Source of the DNA: Peribolospora baueri
Lineage: Eukaryota > Basidiomycota > Peribolosporomycetes > Peribolosporales > Peribolosporaceae
Direction: 5' to 3'
DNA: 64,000 bases
Assembly (NCBI GenBank): GCA_029717555.1
Contig: JAMDHS010000031.1
Coordinates: forward strand, 159,635 to 223,634
Positions within the stretch are counted from its first letter, which is position 1, and each line of letters opens with the position of its first letter. Positions 59,462 through 64,000 of the stretch are shown here, one piece after another. The notes under the pieces were generated by a model that made no database searches, was not told the origin of the DNA, and saw nothing but the letters and a program-made list of their open reading frames with translations. A program made the translations under genes and the position numbers.

Positions 59462-61723
59462 GAAGTGGACTCGACAGCTCGTCCTCACCGTTGCCTTTCC
59501 GTGGCGTCCTCGCTCATGCTTGTAGCCGTCGGTCCTCCGTCGCTTCGGTAATACCCCGATCCCCTCTCCTGGCACCTCACTCACTCACTCACTCACTCAC
59601 TCACTCGCTCGCACAGCACAAGCACAAGCTTGTCTCATGATTCCCTTCCCCTCCATGCTTTATTAGACACTTGGGCCTGCCTGCCTTCTGTTGGCCGTCG
59701 GAAATACACGCAATAGAAATAGGAAACATGGCCTGGCGTGGCGTTGCTGCGACCTAGACGGCCCAAATGGAAGATTCTTAGACAAGAGACAAGTGTCGAG
59801 GACGGCGGATCGATGCTGCCGTCGTGTCGTTGTCGTTGTCGTGCCGTGTCGTCGGTGGGATGAGATGGGACGGGGACGGGACAGGATAAGATAGCGGCAC
59901 GGTACGGTACGGTACGGTACGCGAGTCGAGTCCGACTCGGGTTGAGTAGAGTAGAGTTCGGTCCAAGTTACGGCCAAACTCGATGCAAAGAAGGCCAAAG
60001 CCAAAGCCAAAGTTCCCCGTTCCCCGTTCCCTCCCGCCGGGCTGGGCGGTTATCAGGCGAACAGGCGAAAAGAGGGAGAAGGCTTGTGCTTGTGCTTGTG
60101 CTTCGATTCGATTCGATTCGCTTGGCTTCGATTCGTATGGCTTCGCTTCGATCCACACGGCTTGGCTTGGCTTCGTTTGGCTTGTGGCTGTGCCTCCCTC
60201 GTCACACACAGTCGAGTCAGTCAGTCAGTCAGTCGCGTGTCCCCGCGCGCACCGGACTGCAGACTGGTCATGCAAAATGGGCAGGGCAACCCACCCGGCC
60301 CTATGCGGAGGCTTGAGGCGCTCCTTCTCACGACGGGCACGAGTCATCCTCTGTCGGCGAGGACGGGGACGCGGCGCGATGGCCGCAGTGGCTTGTCCTT
60401 AGCCCGTCCGTTCGTTCGTTCGTTCGTTCGTTCGCAGACCGTGCCCGAGTTGGTTCGCTGCTATGCTCTGCGCAGCAAGCAGTCCGTTCTCAGATCTCGC
60501 TTGGTCGCAAGCGAGGAACGCGCTCGACGAGGGCCCGCGACCCGCCGTCGGCTCCGCGCCCGGCTCCCCCATACGATCCCTCGTGCTGCACGCGACACAT
60601 GGTCAAGTGTCGAGCGTGCCGCAGTCCCCACGCTGAGCGCGCCGTCACGCGCCGAGCACAGCAAGCGGAGCCAGCAGCAGCAAGTCAGGGTCAGGGCAAG
60701 CACAGCTTCCTCCTGGCCGCCCGTCCCGTCGTCCCGCTCACCCGCTCACCCCGTCGCCCGTCGCCGGTCGCTCCGAGCATCGCCGGCCGTTTGCCCAGTC
60801 CAGTCGAATCATTCATGCGCTGTGCTGCGACGCCCTCGCCGGCCCGCTTCGCTTGCTTTGTGGTGGAAGCGCAAGTGCAAATGGGAGTGGGAGTGCAACA
60901 CACGCGCTCACCGCACCACCACCCGCACGCACGCGGGGCGAGGGCGAGGGCGAGGGCGAGGGCAAGGCGATGCACGCGGGTCCTCGCCACCTCCACGCCG
61001 CCCGACCATCGTCCGACGTCATCTTCGCCTTCTTTTTCATCTTCGCCTTCGCCTTGCCGGATATCTCCACCACGTCCTCGACAGCCCGCAGCGCATCTCG
61101 CCCGCCCCGTCAGCCTTCCCGGCGGATCTTGTACTTCCGTTGGCCTGTTGGAGCCGCGCAAGCGCCCATCCCGTCCTGAACTCCGTCCATACGCCCGCTT
61201 GTTTGCCGCACTCCACCGTATATCGTATCTCGTTCCTGTACCGTACACAGATCGTAGTCGAAGCAAACTGGACTGTAATACCAAACGAAGGAACATGCAG
61301 CGCGTGCCGTAGTGGACGTCGACGACGAGCGCTAACGTCCAACGAACATGCCCATGCAATCCCATCCCACGCGTCCCTCCATCCGTTGGTATAAAGTCTT
61401 CGCGCCGCCTCCACTTGCTACGTCCTCCCCCTCGCCTCGCCTCGCCTCCACACCCGCATTCCTCCCTCGCTCCACCTCCGCCTGTCTTGCCCCCATATGT
61501 CCGCTGCCTGCCTCTCTCTCCGCTCGCCGGGCATTTGATGTGAGTGTCCTGCGACCGACCGACCAATCGATGGCGGCCTAGATAGATAGATATCTAGACG
61601 ATCGCCTCCTCCCTTATCGCTGCGGCTGTCTTGTCTTGTCTCCACTTGCTTGCTCACCGCCTCACCCTCTTCTCCGACCCTTCTCCTCGCCTCGACGGCC
61701 CGCCTCCCTTCAACACGCCCACC
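59462..61723. other. Microsatellite-rich spacer between bZIP-2 and bZIP-3
   Basis: About 2.3 kb with many short tandem arrays: (CACT)n near 59579-59606, (GGTAC)n near 59901-59920, (GCTTGT)n and (GATTC)n near 60084-60120, (CAGT)n near 60215-60233, (GTTC)n near 60408-60434, and GCGAGG repeats near 60938-60962. A long open frame (60084-61394) is made of such repeats and is not a credible gene. A TATA-like tataaag lies at 61390-61396, 330 bases before bZIP-3. Confidence 0.5.
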
Positions 61724-63394
61724 ATGCCCACCACTCCCACGCCCTTCATTCAACCACAGCCGCCCTCCACCATTGCCGTTTTGCTTTCCTCCACCCCACC
61801 ATATATGCACGCCCTCTCCGCCTCCGTCTTCCCTGCCGACCCCACCGCCATCCTAGCCCTCACCATCGCCTCCACGGACTCACCCGCGACCCATACCCAC
61901 GGTCTCGGATTGACTTGGACTTACGCCCGGTCAGCAGAGATGAGCTCCGAGGGAGGCCGCCAGCTGGGCGCCTACGCGGCGGCCTACCTCCACGCAGGCG
62001 CTCTCAACCGCCGCGCCTTCCCGGCCTTCCCCTCCTCCTCCTCTCCCGCAACCGCAACCGCAACCACTTCCCAGCTCATCTCCGACCCAACCCCCGCCTT
62101 GACCGCAGGAGAGCCAGAGCCAGTGCCAGTGCCCCGGGCGCGGGCGCGGACCGTGCACGCCACGATGCCCAAGCCGGGACAGGTGTTCAAGACAAAGCCG
62201 GAGAGGAGGGCTAAGAATATGGTCGCACAGAGGGAATACCGTGAGTCGACCTGTTGCCGAGCTGGCTAGCCAGGAACGCGGACGGGCGGTTGATGACAAT
62301 CATCCGCCCCATCGGCCGTTTTTTTCACTTCCTTTTCTTCCGACTCCGCTTCCGTCCCCGTTCCTCTCCCGATCAGGTAAGCGAAAGAACGCGTACCTTG
62401 CCAACCTCGAAGCAGAAAACGTGCAGCTCAAGAGACGCCTCATCCACCTCGAGGCACAGCGCGCTGGCCTCACTGTCGACGAATGGCGCGCGCAAAACCG
62501 CCAAGAGGCGTGGGAGCTCGACGTCGGTGACCCGGGCAGCGATGCCGGTGACCCCGTCGACGCGTCGTCGACCGACGTTCACACTCACGCCGACGGTGAC
62601 GTCACCATCGGCATCGATGGGAGCGGTTCGGAGGACGACGACGACGACGGCGGTGGTGACGGCGCGGTCAAGAGGAAGCGCGCCGTCGACGCCGACGGGG
62701 ACGGCGACAACGTCGGCCTCGACGTTGGCCTCGATCGCAGCCTCGGCATCGGTCGCTCGCCCGTCCAGGCTCGATCCGAGTGAGCGGACCGGCCCGCGTC
62801 TCTCATCCTCCGCTTGCTCACACACTCTGACCCGCGCGCCCTCTCCTCCCTGCCGTCAGAGGAGGCGCCTCCGCCGCCCTCCAGCGCTCCCCTTTCTTCG
62901 CCCCTGCCTGGCCCTACTTTCTTGCCTCCGGCTCCCACACCGCGCCCGTCGATGACTCGCCCTTCGCCTGGTCCCATCCTCCCTCTGCTCACAGTCATCG
63001 TCACCATCCCGCCATCGCCGCCACCGCCGCCGCCGCCACCTGGGGCACGCACGCGCGGAGCATCAGCGCACCGGAGGCGGAGGGGTCTAGCGCGCCCACC
63101 CGGCGACCTTCCCTCCTACCCTCCCTTCCGGAGGTCCACTCCTCGGCCCCGGCCACCGCTGACCACTCTATCTCCGAGTCCATCTCCTCCTCAACCGCAG
63201 TCTCCTTCTCCGGCCTGGGCCAGACGACCATCGTCCCTCTCCCTTTCAAGCTTCGCCTTGTCCGGGGCCGAGACGAGCTGGTTGAGCGCGACGAGCAGAT
63301 GCAACGACGACGACAGAGACCCGGCTGGCATGGCGCGAGAAAGCGACCGCCGGCAACGGCAGCAGCCGACCATGTCGACTGTCCTCACCTCTGA
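61724..63394 (+). CDS. bZIP transcription factor 3 of 3
   Basis: Exons 61724-62240, 62377-62779 and 62860-63394 give 484 residues, starting at ATG 61724 (MPTTPTPFIQPQPPSTIAVL). The basic region KTKPERRAKNMVAQREYR is nearly identical to that of bZIP-2 and is again split by an intron in the last Arg codon. The zipper part reads KRKNAYLANLEAENVQLKRR and LIHLEAQRAGLTVDEWRAQN. After the zipper come acidic stretches (SEDDDDDGGGDGA) and a short basic cluster, AVKRKRAVDADGD, that may be a nuclear signal. The third exon (GLGQTTIVPLPFKLRLVRGR) is chosen because its splice pair gives a long open frame ending in TGA at 63392-63394. The close match to bZIP-2, 2.3 kb away in the same orientation, indicates tandem duplication. 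Confidence 0.8.
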
Positions 63395-63935
63395 GCCTCT
63401 CGACACGTTGACGTACCAATATCGTTTTCGGTAGCCTCCGCCCACCGACGGCGTTCGGATTTGTCGTTCGTCGAGGCGCCCCCGCTTTGGGCATGCCTAG
63501 CCCAGTCAGTCCAGCCGATCGGTGTAGCAGTCCGGCCGGGCCGAAGCCCGTGCACAGCACGACGCCGCATCGTACTTGACCGAACCACACCGCACTGCAC
63601 TACACCGCGCCGCACCGCACCGCACCGCGCGGCGCCGCAACAGAGGTCTCCTCTCTCCATCTGCCTGAGCGTCTGACGGCGTTGGCCCCGTCACGCCGCG
63701 TCACGTCGAATGAAATAGAGCGGACGCCCGGCTGCCTGCCTTTCGTTCCTCTCCATGCGCTCCTTCGTACGAATGCCATCGCGAGAACGTGTCCTGTACG
63801 CAGCGGATATAGACGTTACCGTTACAGCCTTGGTTCCCCCCCCCGGCGCACTCTCTTGTCGGGGATTTTCTTTTCGCTCCAAATCGAAACGACGCCTGTC
63901 CGCTTTGTTTTGGTTCGCTTTGCTTTGCTTTGTCT

Positions 63936-63939
<4 letters not shown>
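63395..63939. other. bZIP-3 3' flank
   Basis: No gene supported. Contains an ACCGC/GCACC tandem stretch at about 63583-63640. Confidence 0.5.

Positions 63940-64000
<61 letters not shown>
63940..64000. repeat. T homopolymer at the window edge
   Basis: At least 61 consecutive T, continuing to the last base. Much longer than any other homopolymer in the window. Confidence 0.95.

Noticed and set aside
60084-61394. 436-codon open frame between bZIP-2 and bZIP-3
   Set aside because: Made of microsatellite translation and Arg/Ser/Pro-rich GC-bias sequence, overlapped by equally long frames on both strands; no domain.

Overview
The window is nuclear DNA of a fungus, most likely a basidiomycete. 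Nearly every conserved gene is split by many short introns with GTGAGT/GTAAGT-type donors, coding regions are GC-rich, and the gene content is fungal: Hda1-type deacetylase, Vps24, Vps34, beta-tubulin, Tom70, SUMO, phosphoglucomutase, DUR3-type transporter and Yap-like bZIP factors. Intron density, micro-exons and TPR debris of the kind common in basidiomycetes fit a Pucciniomycotina-like lineage, but that placement is inference.

Layout. (a) 1-2.5 kb: no intact gene, only a decayed TPR gene. (b) 2.5-20.6 kb: housekeeping block of HDA1(-), VPS24(+), VPS34(-), TUB2(-) and a PTC7-like phosphatase(-). (c) 20.6-23.9 kb: rearranged patch with the tail of an ABC transporter, a perfect 404-bp inverted repeat around a 38-nt spacer, and a dead Copia integrase. 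(d) 23.9-27.8 kb: TOM70(-) and SUMO(+), divergently transcribed. (e) 27.8-33.3 kb: decayed accessory patch with two broken APH-type kinase genes (one with a 7-nt tandem duplication, one with an in-frame TAA), a Copia RNase H remnant and a tRNA-Phe gene with a 14-nt intron. (f) 33.3-35.5 kb: phosphoglucomutase(+). (g) 36.2-45.1 kb: a possible catabolic cluster of flavin reductase (NtaB/DIM6 type), DUR3-type sodium/solute symporter and FMN-dependent monooxygenase (NtaA type). (h) 45.8-63.4 kb: three related bZIP genes around a 1302-residue disordered protein and a Helitron helicase remnant. (i) The right edge is a T homopolymer of at least 61 nt.

How genes may work together. Region g holds the pieces of a two-component flavin monooxygenase system (reductase supplies reduced FMN, monooxygenase attacks an N- or S-containing organic substrate) plus a transporter. 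Region h is a paralogous bZIP family sharing one intron position inside the invariant Arg codon of the DNA-binding region. The most distinctive genome-level signal is repeated use of tiny exons: 14 nt in HDA1, 15 nt in VPS34, 13, 11 and 6 nt in TUB2, 15 nt in the monooxygenase, and a 3-nt exon holding only the stop codon in phosphoglucomutase. Several carry catalytic or highly conserved residues.

All identifications come from reading motifs; no database search or transcript evidence was available. Exon joins were inferred by matching splice sites to conserved protein sequence.
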